Source of the DNA: Keguizhuia sedimenti | GTDB lineage: Bacteria > Pseudomonadota > Gammaproteobacteria > Burkholderiales > Burkholderiaceae_D | DNA: 64,000 bases | Assembly (NCBI GenBank): GCA_030715135.1 | Contig: JAUYVH010000001.1 | Coordinates: 186,001-250,000, forward strand | Direction: 5' to 3' | Part shown: positions 1-8,394 of the stretch, piece by piece | Layout: each line of letters starts with the position of its first letter | How positions within the stretch are numbered: position 1 is the first letter of the stretch | The notes under the pieces: model-generated | What the model was told of the DNA's origin: nothing | The model's input: the letters and a program-made list of their open reading frames with translations, nothing else | Databases searched by the model: none | Made by a program: the position numbers and the translations under genes

Positions 1-41
1 CTTCGGCAGACCTGAGTTCGCGCTGCCGGATGAAATAAAAT

Positions 42-383
42 AAAGCAAGCCGATAGGCCGGATTCTGTTACGGCCGGCAGAAACTGCCGGCTATGACAGC
101 CATTCCTCTAGGCCATGAATTGCTCCATGGCTCAAGCTTCCTACCCGCACGCTCCGCGAGCAACATCATCGCGTGCCTATTTGGAATTGCTCCGGGTGGA
201 GGTTACCGCGTTTCACCGTAACTTAATACGCTCGTCTCTGTGGCCCTGTTCCTCGCCTTATACTGAAGCCGAAGCTTCTGTTTTCGGCGGACGGCCGTTA
301 GCCGTCACCCTGCTCTGTGGAGTCCGGACCTTCCTCCCGCCGCTACGCAATGCGCAACGGCCAGCGGCTGTCTGGCTTGCTTC
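42..383 (-). ncRNA. rnpB: RNase P RNA (M1 RNA, bacterial class A)
   Basis: Catalytic RNA of RNase P, which matures tRNA 5' ends. Read on the minus strand, the 5' end is GAAGCAAGCCAGACAGCCGC near 383, as expected for proteobacterial M1 RNA. The conserved GGAGGAAGGTCCGGAC block (P4 region) lies at about 323-340, and the 3' segment ATCCGGCCTATCGGCTTGC lies at 45-65. The two ends (GAAGCAAGCC and GGCTTGCTTT) pair to form helix P1, which sets both boundaries and gives about 342 nt. ORFs drawn across this stretch are artefacts. Bases 1-30 hold CGGCAG/CTGCCG arms that could begin its terminator, but the window edge cuts this off. Confidence 0.95.
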
Positions 384-635
384 AGGTTGCATTCTAACTG
401 AACAACGTTGAAGCTGCTGCCCTTGATTGGCACTCCGGCTCGATTACTTCCCGCCAAGCCATGCATTGGCCCCTCCCTTCAGCGGTCAGCGCTCAGAAAT
501 CACTTTCCGACCAGCACGAAAATTTACCCAATTCATGTTCTGAGGAATATTTCGAACTGCTTCAAATTTTGATTGTCCTTAATTTAGTTGGACATAATTT
601 TTTATGTTTGCAAGCTAATATGAAAGGACTGTCTT

Positions 636-893
636 ATGTCGAATCCCGGCAATCAAAATTCGCAAAAATCCGCATCTAAAAGCAAGCCCAATCTTATTCC
701 AGATGCATTGCAGGGTACGGATGATACCCAATCAGAATTTTCCGTGAATGCAACGCGCGAGGAACGAAGGGAAGACGAGAGAAAAGCGGATGAAAAATCT
801 GCGCATGCCGCTCCCACTCAAGAGAGCGATGCTGCCGAAACACAATCCGAATTTTCCGTGAACGAACGCTTGCGCGGGAATTCACAATCGTAA
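636..893 (+). CDS. small hydrophilic, probably disordered protein (85 aa)
   Basis: Not recognised. The start ATG is preceded by GAAAGGAC at a suitable spacing. The product is rich in Ser, Gln, Asn, Glu, Lys and Asp, has no hydrophobic core, and is probably unstructured. It contains the octapeptide TQSEFSVN twice (about residues 31-38 and 69-76), encoded by near-identical 25-nt stretches at 726-750 and 840-864, so an internal duplication is likely. The middle is a charged EERREDERKADEK segment. It is a single gene upstream of, and divergent from, rnpB. The conserved repeat and good RBS support a real gene; function unknown. Confidence 0.6.
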   Translation: MSNPGNQNSQKSASKSKPNLIPDALQGTDDTQSEFSVNATREERREDERKADEKSAHAAPTQESDAAETQSEFSVNERLRGNSQS

Positions 894-1088
894 TATTTGA
901 GGAATCCGTTCGGCCCTACTGACTGATTCACGGCGCAATGAAGCTTAGGTATTTTGGAACCTGGCCCTGTGGCGTCAATCACTGCCTTTTTTATAAGTAG
1001 CAGCTACTTGTCCGAAGCCGGTTTTAGTTCGCGGCGAACAAAAGAGAAAGCGAATTGACAGGAGGAAAAAGAGAGTGAGGCGAGATGC

Positions 1089-1119
1089 CGATCTGTGCAG
1101 ATTTACTCTGCACAGATCG
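1089..1119 (-). terminator. 13-bp perfect hairpin after the SWIB gene
   Basis: CGATCTGTGCAGA and its exact complement flank a 5-nt loop, starting 5 nt past the stop codon of the SWIB gene. The position suits a terminator or a 3'-end stabiliser. No T-run follows on the minus strand, so intrinsic termination is not certain. Confidence 0.5.
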
Positions 1120-1124
1120 TTGCT

Positions 1125-1430
1125 TCATTTGAGATGAACGGAAATGAGCTTGGTCATTTCAAACATGGAAACTTGCTTTTTCCCATCAAAGACTGCTTCC
1201 AGCTTGGAGTCGGCATTGATCATGCGGCGATTCGCTGGATCCTGGAGGTTATGCTCCTTGATGTAATCCCACACTTTTTTTGTAACTTCGGTGCGGGGAA
1301 TCGGCGTTGCGCCAACAACCTCTGCCAGTTCTTTGGAAGGTGTCACAGGTTTCATGAAAGCGCTATTCGGCTTGCTTTCCTTTTTTGCTGGTGTATTAAT
1401 AATTTTCTCCTCATAAAAATCGATGGGCAT
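1125..1430 (-). CDS. SWIB/MDM2 domain protein
   Basis: Stand-alone SWIB domain, a fold known from eukaryotic chromatin remodellers and found as small basic proteins in many proteobacteria and chlamydiae; the bacterial role is not settled, with DNA association inferred. The C-terminal ~75 residues match the family core: FMKPVTPSKELAEVVG, then PRTEVTKKVWDYIKEHNLQD, RRMINADSKLEAVF and VSMFEMTKLISVHLK. The start is uncertain. ATGs at 1481 and 1430 lack a Shine-Dalgarno, while a strong AGGAG lies at about 1407-1411 with only ATT codons (1403, 1400) at proper spacing, right before the usual NTPAKKES-type N-terminus. The coordinates given use the ATG at 1430. An internal ATG at 1355 would leave just the domain. 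Confidence 0.85.
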   Translation of the reverse strand: MPIDFYEEKIINTPAKKESKPNSAFMKPVTPSKELAEVVGATPIPRTEVTKKVWDYIKEHNLQDPANRRMINADSKLEAVFDGKKQVSMFEMTKLISVHLK

Positions 1431-1575
1431 ACAGTAACATGCAAATAGCAAAACATAGCCTGCCAGGGCACTGATTTGCATACTGGGGCTTGATTCTACC
1501 CTACTATTCGGCTGCTTCTAAGTAGAAGCAGATACTAGCAGTCAGTCATTTTGCTGCCAAGATCGCCATCGGAAA

Positions 1576-3273
1576 TTATGCGGCTTTTCCAATACCGGAA
1601 GCCGAATTCGAGCGCCTTATTGCGGTATGCACTTTATAGGCAAGATCGGTAAGCTGAAATGGCTTAGGCAATATCATTTCCCGGTCGACCACCTCGTCGA
1701 TTGCCTGCAGATCCGCATAGCCGGTCGCGATAATTGCCGGCAAATCCGGATATATCTTATGTGCATATTTGACGAGCTGAGCGCCATTTATCACACCAGG
1801 CATTAGAAAGTCCGTGATCAGCAAATCTGGACGGGCCGATACGAGCTTATCGACGCCACTTTGTCCATCCTCTGCCTGCATCACCTGATAACCAAGGATT
1901 TCCAAGCTTTCCACAATAAACTCACGGACTTGGGGTTCATCCTCAACCACCAGAATATTTGCACGCTTGCCTTCAGATATGACATGCTCATCACCCCGTG
2001 GCGTCGATTCAGGAACTTCGTCAAGATCGGCAAGCGGCAACCAGATTTCTACGGCAGTTCCGATTCCCACTTCGCTTTTAATCTTTGCCGTACCGCCGGA
2101 TTGCTGCGCAATGCCATATACCTGGCTTAAGCCCAGGCCGGTGCCTTTGCCCAGCGGTTTTGTCGTGAAGAAGGGGTCGAATACCTTTCCGATAATTTCC
2201 GGATTAACACCCTCACCAGTATCGATCACGGATACCACCGCATACTCCTGATCGGAAACCAGATCGGATGACGCGGCCCGCACTTCCGTACGCAAGATGA
2301 TCGTTCCGCTGCCATGCATCGCATCTTTGGCGTTGATTGCCAGATTAAGTATTGCCAGCTCAATCTGATTCAAATCTGCCTTGGCGTAGGAAAGATTCGG
2401 CCTTAAATCCAGTTGAATTTCAATGCCGACACCAAGCGATGCGCTCAATAAGTCCTTTATTCCTTCCAATGCCTGATTCAGGTCACACGCTTTGAGATTC
2501 AGCGGCTGTCCGCGAGAAAATGCCAGCAGCTGGCTCGTCATCTTTGCCCCCTGCTGGGCAGCCTTGCAAATCTTATCGGCGACACGCTTGATGCGCTCAT
2601 CCTCTGCCAGAAAATTGACCAGGTCAGCATTCCCCTGGATGACGCTCAGCAGATTATTGAAGTCGTGCGAAATGCCACTGGTAAGATGGCCTAATGCCTC
2701 CATTTTGTGCGTCTGCACCAAAGCGATCTGGGCCCGCTCGCGTTCCCTCATTTCCCGCATCAGCCTGTCATTGGCTTGCGCGAGTTCGGTGGTGCGTTCG
2801 GCAATGCGGCTCTCAAGCGTCGCATTCAGATCCATTCTTTCCTGCAAGTCACTGCGCGCCTGATACTGTCTTTTCCGGGCACGCAGCGCGGATCGCGCAG
2901 CACTGCGAAGCGTTTCGGCATTGAACGGCCGTTCAAGCAAAATGACATTTCCCAGGTTTCGTATTACCGAGTGCGCCCGCAATTCATCTTTGTTGGTCAG
3001 CGGCGAGGTCAGCACGATAAAAGGAAAATCCGACCAGGAAGGCTGTTGCGCCAGGATAGAAAAGAGCGGCTGCAGGTCAGCACTGTGCAAAGCTTCTTCG
3101 ACGACCAGTGCCGCAGCGGCGGGAAGTGCAATCTGCTGCAATAGCTCGTCGTAACCGGCGCATATCGTACAATACGATCCGCCGCGAATCAGCGCTTGCT
3201 CGATTACCTGAGCATCCCTTCCCTTTGGCGCAAGAACAAGAATGCGCTCTTCACTCATGGCGCTATTGGTCAT
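1576..3273 (-). CDS. hybrid sensor histidine kinase / response regulator
   Basis: Cytoplasmic hybrid kinase of 565 aa with no membrane segment. Residues ~9-125 form a receiver-like domain whose usual acidic pocket is not obvious (VVEEAL where the phospho-Asp would sit). A coiled coil follows (~140-185), then a HisKA box GISHDFNNLLSVIQGN with phospho-acceptor His203, and a HATPase_c domain with NAKDAM (N-box), DTGEGV (G1) and GKGTGLGLSQVYGI (G2). Residues ~440-555 are a canonical receiver with VVEDEP and LLITDFLMPG, phospho-acceptor Asp488. Its start overlaps the kaiC-like stop by 11 bp, so the two are almost certainly co-translated. Inference: the KaiC-like ATPase feeds a signal into this kinase, which may end in phosphotransfer to an unlinked regulator, since no DNA-binding output domain is present. 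Confidence 0.93.
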   Translation of the reverse strand: MTNSAMSEERILVLAPKGRDAQVIEQALIRGGSYCTICAGYDELLQQIALPAAAALVVEEALHSADLQPLFSILAQQPSWSDFPFIVLTSPLTNKDELRAHSVIRNLGNVILLERPFNAETLRSAARSALRARKRQYQARSDLQERMDLNATLESRIAERTTELAQANDRLMREMRERERAQIALVQTHKMEALGHLTSGISHDFNNLLSVIQGNADLVNFLAEDERIKRVADKICKAAQQGAKMTSQLLAFSRGQPLNLKACDLNQALEGIKDLLSASLGVGIEIQLDLRPNLSYAKADLNQIELAILNLAINAKDAMHGSGTIILRTEVRAASSDLVSDQEYAVVSVIDTGEGVNPEIIGKVFDPFFTTKPLGKGTGLGLSQVYGIAQQSGGTAKIKSEVGIGTAVEIWLPLADLDEVPESTPRGDEHVISEGKRANILVVEDEPQVREFIVESLEILGYQVMQAEDGQSGVDKLVSARPDLLITDFLMPGVINGAQLVKYAHKIYPDLPAIIATGYADLQAIDEVVDREMILPKPFQLTDLAYKVHTAIRRSNSASGIGKAA

Positions 3274-4783
3274 TCACGCCATCCGGTGCGACCATCATCT
3301 GCGTTTCGCCGCGGTAGTGCGGCACGCCGGTCAATATGCCTTCAAACCCCTCCAGTTCCTTTCCGACTACGACACCATCCTTATTGAATTGAAGTTCACG
3401 GATGGATTGTTCATGTGCGTTGGTGCGGCTTTTGATTGCCGTGATGGCCCGGTGAAGACGGCCATTCGTTTCAAAGAAGCGCAGCAGCACAGTAGCGTCG
3501 GCCAGATAGCTGACATCGATATGGCTGCGCATTTCTCCAATCATGCCATGCTGTCCCAGCACGAGCACGGTCGTCACACCCTGGTTATTCAAGTAGGAGA
3601 GTAATTCGTGCATCTGCAGGATAAGGTGCTTTTCTCCGGGCATGGACTGCAGGTAGGCATTCAGGCTGTCGATCGCAATAAAACTTACGCTCTGTTTCTC
3701 CACTGCGTCGCGCAACATGTGCGCGAACTGGCCCGGTGCAAGCTCGGCTGGGTCAATATGGTGAATGACCAGTTTTCCGTTTTCCATATAAGGTCGGACA
3801 TCCATGCCAAGCGCAGCGCTGCGCACCAGCAGCGTTCCCAATCCTTCATCGAACAAATACAACGCAGCCGATTCGCCGCGTTGCAGTGCAGCCAATATGG
3901 TGCGGATGGCAAGCGTTGTTTTGCCGATACCGGATGGCCCAAGAAACAATGTGCTCGTCCCGGATACCAGGCCTCCGCCAAGAAGTTCATCTAATCCAGC
4001 GGCGCCGGTCGACTGCGAACTTGGCGTGAAATCCGCTCCATGTTCGGCAGCAATCAAGCGTGGAAAAACAATAAGTCCGCCAGTGTCCAAGATAAAATCG
4101 TGATAGCCGCCGCGGAACTTGATGCCCCGCATCTTTACGATATTCAAACGGCGCCGTTCCTTGCCGAATTCCTGGGCGAGCTGCTCCAATACAATTACGC
4201 CATGCGCAATGCTATGCAGCTGCTGGTCACCCGCCTCGGAAGTTTTATCGTCGAGCAGTATGACTGTGCATTTGCGGGTCGAGAAATAGTTCTTGATGGC
4301 CAGGATCTGGCGCCGATAGCGTAGGGGATTTTGAGCCAGGAGGCGCAGCTCGGATAAGCTGTCAAACACCACGCGTGAAGGCATGACCCGATCGACTTCG
4401 CCCATGATGCTCTTGGTCGTCTCTCCAAGCTCCACTTCCGATGGATGAAAGATGGATTGCTCGGAATCCGGATCGAGGCCGGCATCATTGATGAGCTCAA
4501 ACATTGTGATTCCACCGATATCCCAGCCATGGCTGCCGGCAATTTCGTTAATCTCCTCAACTGATTCTGAAAGAGTGATGTACAAGGATTTTTCACCGAT
4601 GCTGACTCCCTCCATCAGGAATTGCAGCGCCAAGGTTGTTTTACCGGTTCCCGGCGAACCCTCAAGCAAATAGACGCGATTTTTTGTGAGCCCGCCACCC
4701 AAAATATCATCCAGGCCCGGGACGCCGGTGCAAACGCGAGCGGATTGAGTGACGTCTTTTTTGATTGGTGAATTCTTGTCCAT
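3263..4783 (-). CDS. kaiC: KaiC-like double-domain ATPase
   Basis: RecA-fold protein of 506 aa with two KaiC repeats, as in cyanobacterial KaiC (about 520 aa). The first has Walker A GSPGTGKTT (~42-50) and Walker B-like RVVFDSL; the second has GPSGIGKTT (~282-290) and SFIAIDSL. Each repeat is introduced by a GLDDILGGGL or GLDELLGGGL motif. No kaiA or kaiB lies nearby. Non-cyanobacterial KaiC homologues are often paired with a histidine kinase and linked to stress or light responses rather than a full clock. Here it is the first gene of a two-gene operon with the hybrid kinase. 'Circadian' should be read as a family name, not a function shown by the sequence. Confidence 0.92.
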   Translation of the reverse strand: MDKNSPIKKDVTQSARVCTGVPGLDDILGGGLTKNRVYLLEGSPGTGKTTLALQFLMEGVSIGEKSLYITLSESVEEINEIAGSHGWDIGGITMFELINDAGLDPDSEQSIFHPSEVELGETTKSIMGEVDRVMPSRVVFDSLSELRLLAQNPLRYRRQILAIKNYFSTRKCTVILLDDKTSEAGDQQLHSIAHGVIVLEQLAQEFGKERRRLNIVKMRGIKFRGGYHDFILDTGGLIVFPRLIAAEHGADFTPSSQSTGAAGLDELLGGGLVSGTSTLFLGPSGIGKTTLAIRTILAALQRGESAALYLFDEGLGTLLVRSAALGMDVRPYMENGKLVIHHIDPAELAPGQFAHMLRDAVEKQSVSFIAIDSLNAYLQSMPGEKHLILQMHELLSYLNNQGVTTVLVLGQHGMIGEMRSHIDVSYLADATVLLRFFETNGRLHRAITAIKSRTNAHEQSIRELQFNKDGVVVGKELEGFEGILTGVPHYRGETQMMVAPDGVNDQ

Positions 4784-5256
4784 TGCGAAACCGATTTAAC
4801 AGCGTTTTGAAGTCAGCCGAGCAACAGCAAATAGCCGGTCAACTGATTTGAGGCGCAGTTTTCCCGTAAGGAAATTCCTGCAAGTCTGGAAAATATCTTG
4901 AAGATGTTAAACGAAGTCGGCGACCATGGCTATAAGTAATTATGAAGATAAATCAATGTAGATTACTTGAGGCAACGAAAACACCTTCTGCGAAATGAAT
5001 CGTAGATCCTCAGCAACTTGTTCTTCAGTTTTGGAAGCAACAATGTTGGAGAAAACGAGCGAAAAAGCGCTTAAACACTTTCGCAACCTATACATCCAAA
5101 AAGATGAAATGTTTATCGGAAACATTCTTGAACAATCGAATGCCCAAAAAATTTGTCGGATACAAAATTGATTGCGGCTCGCGATACGGTGCCACGACTC
5201 ACATGGCGGAATGAATGCAGAAACTGATATAGAAGCGGGCCCAGGAAAACCTGGAA
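4784..5256. other. gene-poor stretch upstream of the kaiC-like operon
   Basis: Only short ORFs without family resemblance or ribosome sites occur here. The leftmost part must hold the promoter of the kaiC-like operon, but no convincing -35/-10 pair was identified. Confidence 0.5.
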
Positions 5257-5293
5257 TAAAAAAGGCCTGCTTTCATTAATAAAACAGGCCTTA
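5257..5293 (-). terminator. Rho-independent terminator of the uspA gene
   Basis: Arms AAGGCCTG (5262-5269) and CAGGCCTT (5285-5292) pair around an AT-rich loop that extends the stem. Read on the minus strand, the hairpin is followed by a run of T. It lies about 57 nt past the uspA stop. Confidence 0.85.
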
Positions 5294-5349
5294 TTGCACG
5301 ACATGTGCCAGCTGAATGCGTAACCCTTTGCAGAGATCATTCAAAGCAT

Positions 5350-5781
5350 CTAGCGCACGAGCAGCACCGGGACCGAAGTGATTGCCAGGACCTTGGTGGC
5401 GACGGATCCCATGACCAGGCTCTTGAGCGCGCCATGGCCATGTGTGCCCATGATTATCATGTCGATTTGGTGCTCCTTGACATAGGCATTGATCTGCTCC
5501 GCGATGTCGCCGATGCAATAGCTGGCTGTGTAGGGAATATTTTTCTTTTTGAGGATTGCTTCGGCTGGCGCCAGCGCCTCCTGGGCTTCAGTGCGGTAGT
5601 AATTGTCCACCGTGCCGGGGCCCAGAATAGCTGCGGCACGTGCTTCCGAGGTCGGAATCGGCAACTTGACGTGCAGGACATGCAATTCAGGCTTATCCCT
5701 GAACATATCGAGACGTGAAATTACATACTCTACAGCTTTGACCGTATAAGAGGAACCGTCTACTGCCAGCAAAAATTTCAT
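5350..5781 (-). CDS. uspA: universal stress protein (UspA family)
   Basis: Single-domain Usp of 143 aa. It opens with KFLLAVDGSSYTVKAVEYV (strand 1 and the conserved Asp) and ends with the ATP-binding signature MGTHGHGALKSLVMGSVA, i.e. G-x2-G-x9-G-S, followed by the usual SVPVLLVR strand. Family members bind ATP and are induced by starvation and stress, but the exact action is rarely known. An AAGGACTC ribosome site precedes the ATG. It is the last gene of a minus-strand run with the HtpX-like, Alx/TerC and RaiA-like genes, all stress-associated families; the gaps are large enough for separate promoters. Confidence 0.93.
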   Translation of the reverse strand: MKFLLAVDGSSYTVKAVEYVISRLDMFRDKPELHVLHVKLPIPTSEARAAAILGPGTVDNYYRTEAQEALAPAEAILKKKNIPYTASYCIGDIAEQINAYVKEHQIDMIIMGTHGHGALKSLVMGSVATKVLAITSVPVLLVR

Positions 5782-5919
5782 GATTGAGTCCTTATAAATT
5801 TGTAAGCTGACGACATGGTCGTCAATGCATCGATATTCGAAATACTGCCTTACCCGGATTCCGTCAAATGCATACTGAATTTGCCGGAAGGACCAGTCTC
5901 TCCAAACCCCGCCCGCCTT

Positions 5920-6450
5920 CTACAGTCCGTGCTGAATGCGCACCAGCATCCAGCACGCCAGCAGGCCGAAAAAGACCGGTATCAGCATGTCACCCCGTGC
6001 GACATGCTCGACCTTTTTTTCCAGCACCGCCTCAGCTTCCCTACGGTCCATCTTTTCCAGCATGCCAGAGCTCACTGCAATCAGCGCCTCGTCCCTGTCC
6101 AGGCCTGCCGCATAGGCGCGCATGACCGATGAATCGTAGACGGCCACTTCCGGCGTCTTGATGCCGGCCTGCCTTGCCTGGCGCTGGACGGTATTGATCA
6201 GCCAAGCCTCCGATGCATTGGCGGGCTTGGTGATGCTGCGCGGCAGCATGGCTTTTTTTGTCACCCATTTGGAAAATGCCGACGGAAGAATTACGCCAAA
6301 CAGCAGGAATGCTGCGGCAAACAGGAACAGGTTGCCGAGATCAATCCCGCCTCCGCTGATCCATTTGCCCATCCCGATCCAATCCGCGGCCAGTATCAAG
6401 CCAAGCAATAGTGCAAGCTTGGCCAGAACGAATAAAGCAATCCGGGTCAT
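5920..6450 (-). CDS. HtpX-like membrane protein with a degenerate protease motif
   Basis: Resembles the N-terminal half of HtpX (M48 membrane zinc protease): two N-terminal membrane segments (~5-25, 38-58), then the soluble part with PEVAVYDSSVMRAYAAGLD and ISSGMLEKMDRREAEAVL-like family text. Where HtpX has the zinc-binding HExxH (AHEISHVANGDM in family members), this protein reads EKKVEHVARGDM: the first His and the catalytic Glu are both replaced by Lys. It then ends after one more hydrophobic segment at 176 aa, against about 290 for HtpX. It therefore cannot be a working M48 protease by the known mechanism. An AAAGGAGC ribosome site and an intact frame argue for an expressed pseudo-enzyme rather than a decaying gene. 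Confidence 0.82.
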   Translation of the reverse strand: MTRIALFVLAKLALLLGLILAADWIGMGKWISGGGIDLGNLFLFAAAFLLFGVILPSAFSKWVTKKAMLPRSITKPANASEAWLINTVQRQARQAGIKTPEVAVYDSSVMRAYAAGLDRDEALIAVSSGMLEKMDRREAEAVLEKKVEHVARGDMLIPVFFGLLACWMLVRIQHGL

Positions 6451-6535
6451 GTACCGCTCCTTTCTCTCTGATGATTGCCTGTATGCCTTGTCCTGTACGG
6501 CAACCTGCGTTATGCCGTTGCCGCACCTGTCTGCC

Positions 6536-7507
6536 TTAGCCGGACTGTGTATGCACCGGCAGCTTCCTGGATGTGCGCACGCTGAGAATCATCGTGACAG
6601 CCAGTATCGCCGCCACTACGCCGAGCGAGGCGCCCACCGGGATTTTGTAGATGTCGATCAGGCACATCTTGGCGCCGATAAACACCAGAATCACCGCCAG
6701 GCCGTAGTTCAAGAGATGGAATCGGTTGGCTACCGCCGCAAGCAGGAAGTACATGGCGCGCAGTCCCAGAATCGCGAACACGTTACTGGTCAATACGATG
6801 AACGGATCGCTGGTGATGGCAAAGATGGCCGATATCGAATCCACCGCAAAAATGACATCGGTCAGACCGATCAGGCAGATGACCATGAAGAGCGGCGTGG
6901 CCACCTTTTTGCCGTTCTCGATAGTGAAGAACTTCTCTTTGTCATAGTTCTTGCTGACAGTCATGATCTTGCGCAGCAGCTTCAGCGCCGGATTGTCATT
7001 CAAGTCCGGTTCCTTGCCCGCAGCCCGCCACATCTTGATACCGGTGAGGATCAGAAAGCCGCCGAACACATACAGTATCCAGTGGAACTCGGACAGCAGC
7101 CAGCCACCGACCAGGATCATGATGGTGCGCAACACGATCGCACCGATGATACCGATCATCAGCACCCTTTTCTGAAATTCCGTGGGAACGGCGAAGTACG
7201 TGAAGATCATGAGGAAGACAAAGATATTGTCTACGGCCAACGACTTCTCGATCAGGTAGCCGGTCAGGAATTCAAGCGATTTGGTATTGGCCATTTCGAC
7301 CGATCCGGTCATGTCTTTCACAGCCCACCAGAACAATCCATTGAACAGAAAGCTCAGTGCAATCCAGACGATGGACCAGTTCAGCGCCTGCTTGACGCTG
7401 ACCGTCTGCGCTCCCTGGTTCTTGAGCACGACAAAGTCAATAAAAAGCGCCGCCAGCACGATGCCGACGAACGTAATCCACAACCACATTGGCGCAATCG
7501 TTTCCAT
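6536..7507 (-). CDS. alx: TerC/Alx family integral membrane protein
   Basis: Polytopic inner-membrane protein of 323 aa with about nine hydrophobic helices, close in length and text to E. coli Alx. Family marks: LTGYLIEKSLAVDNIFVFLMIFTYF near residue 80-110 and GLTDVIFAVDSISAIFAITSDPF near 215-240, whose acidic residues within the membrane are thought to handle metal ions. Alx/TerC proteins are linked to manganese export, alkaline pH and tellurite response. No tell-tale yybP-ykoY riboswitch sequence was recognised in the 150 nt upstream. A GC-rich hairpin (GCGCCGA/TCGGCGC, 7629-7645) sits between it and the RaiA-like gene. Confidence 0.93.
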   Translation of the reverse strand: METIAPMWLWITFVGIVLAALFIDFVVLKNQGAQTVSVKQALNWSIVWIALSFLFNGLFWWAVKDMTGSVEMANTKSLEFLTGYLIEKSLAVDNIFVFLMIFTYFAVPTEFQKRVLMIGIIGAIVLRTIMILVGGWLLSEFHWILYVFGGFLILTGIKMWRAAGKEPDLNDNPALKLLRKIMTVSKNYDKEKFFTIENGKKVATPLFMVICLIGLTDVIFAVDSISAIFAITSDPFIVLTSNVFAILGLRAMYFLLAAVANRFHLLNYGLAVILVFIGAKMCLIDIYKIPVGASLGVVAAILAVTMILSVRTSRKLPVHTQSG

Positions 7508-7665
7508 TTCAAGCCCTTGGATTTATATGCAACTTATCTCGGTTAATTGCTTGCGCAGGCTGCAAACGTCCTACCACACAGCTCGCGCTGTATGGAATGA
7601 CTTGCCTGAGGAGTGATCTGCCCAAGCGCCGAAGATCGGCGCAATGCAGGTTTTCCCTTGCCTGG

Positions 7666-8028
7666 TCAAGCGCCTTTCAACTGCATGGCAGGAATAAAGA
7701 CACGCCGGCGCTTCCCGACCTGCTGCCTTTGCGATAACAAGCGTTTCGCCTGGCAGGCGGCTTGTTGAATCGCAAGATCGATGGCGGCGTACATGTCTTC
7801 CCGCACTTCCTTGATGACGATTTCAGGGCAACCGGGAATGGTGACGAGGATCTGGCACATCATGTCACTGCCTCCGCGCGGCCCGTTCAGGTCACGCAAG
7901 CGGACAACGACGAGGAGAATATTGTTGTGCACTCCTGAGAAAGAGAACTGCAGTCTGCGCTCCAGAGATTCGCGCAGTGATGGGGTCAGGCCGAACTTGT
8001 CATTCAAGATACGAACTTCCACAATCAT
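7666..8028 (-). CDS. HPF/RaiA-like ribosome-associated domain protein
   Basis: 120-aa protein with the sigma-54 modulation/S30AE fold signature: an N-terminal strand MIVEVRILNDKFGLT, then VVRLRDLNGPRGGSDMMCQI and DMYAAIDLAIQQAACQAKRLL. Ribosome hibernation factors of this family bind the 30S subunit in stationary phase; stand-alone divergent copies like this one are common beside usp genes, so a stress role is inferred. The frame stays open 13 codons further up to a TTG, but the ATG at 8028 matches the family start and has GGAG just upstream (tight spacing). The C-terminus is basic (KRRRVF). Confidence 0.8.
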   Translation of the reverse strand: MIVEVRILNDKFGLTPSLRESLERRLQFSFSGVHNNILLVVVRLRDLNGPRGGSDMMCQILVTIPGCPEIVIKEVREDMYAAIDLAIQQAACQAKRLLSQRQQVGKRRRVFIPAMQLKGA

Positions 8029-8394
8029 TCTCCATGTGTCGATAACGACGAGAGAATTCTTAACCAAACCTTAACAAATAAAAAGCTGATTTTCGTTTAG
8101 GTTTAGTTCGTAAAAAACTGAATATTGTTCGCGGCATTTCCCAGAAGATCTGCTGCATTCAGCTAGTGAAGTTTGCATAAGCAATGTGCGATATGCACAC
8201 AAAAGCGGGAGAAATGTATCCGGACGGACGATGCGAGCGAAGTGGCTTGCAAACGGAAAATAGAAGGCCATTGTCGAGGCGCAACCAAAGATTCGCGCTA
8301 CACAAGCTGGCCGGCTTCTGCCGACAATGATCGTGCGACGCCACCATGCGATGCTTGATGCGCCGGGCCAGGAAAGACACGACGCTCTCCTCGC
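8029..8394. other. intergenic, no gene recognised
   Basis: No ORF with family resemblance. It must hold the RaiA-like gene's promoter (8029-8150 is AT-rich) and the 3' end of the fatty-acid operon. No clear terminator was seen. Confidence 0.5.

Noticed and set aside
115..411. 98-aa plus-strand ORF near the left edge
   Set aside because: It lies over the RNase P RNA gene in antisense.
1512..1531. Hairpin CTGCTTCT/AGAAGCAG as terminator
   Set aside because: No T-run on either strand and it lies upstream of the SWIB gene rather than at a gene end; left uncalled.
4940..5340. Short minus-strand ORFs between kaiC-like and uspA genes
   Set aside because: No ribosome sites, no family resemblance, and they run across the uspA terminator.
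6536..7507. Link between the TerC/Alx protein and the TerY triad as one ter system
   Set aside because: They lie more than 50 kb apart; the Alx-type gene is core and the triad is on the element.
7508..7680. yybP-ykoY manganese riboswitch upstream of alx
   Set aside because: Expected from E. coli alx, but the conserved GGGGAGUAGC-type loop is not recognisable on the correct strand; only a GC-rich hairpin is seen.
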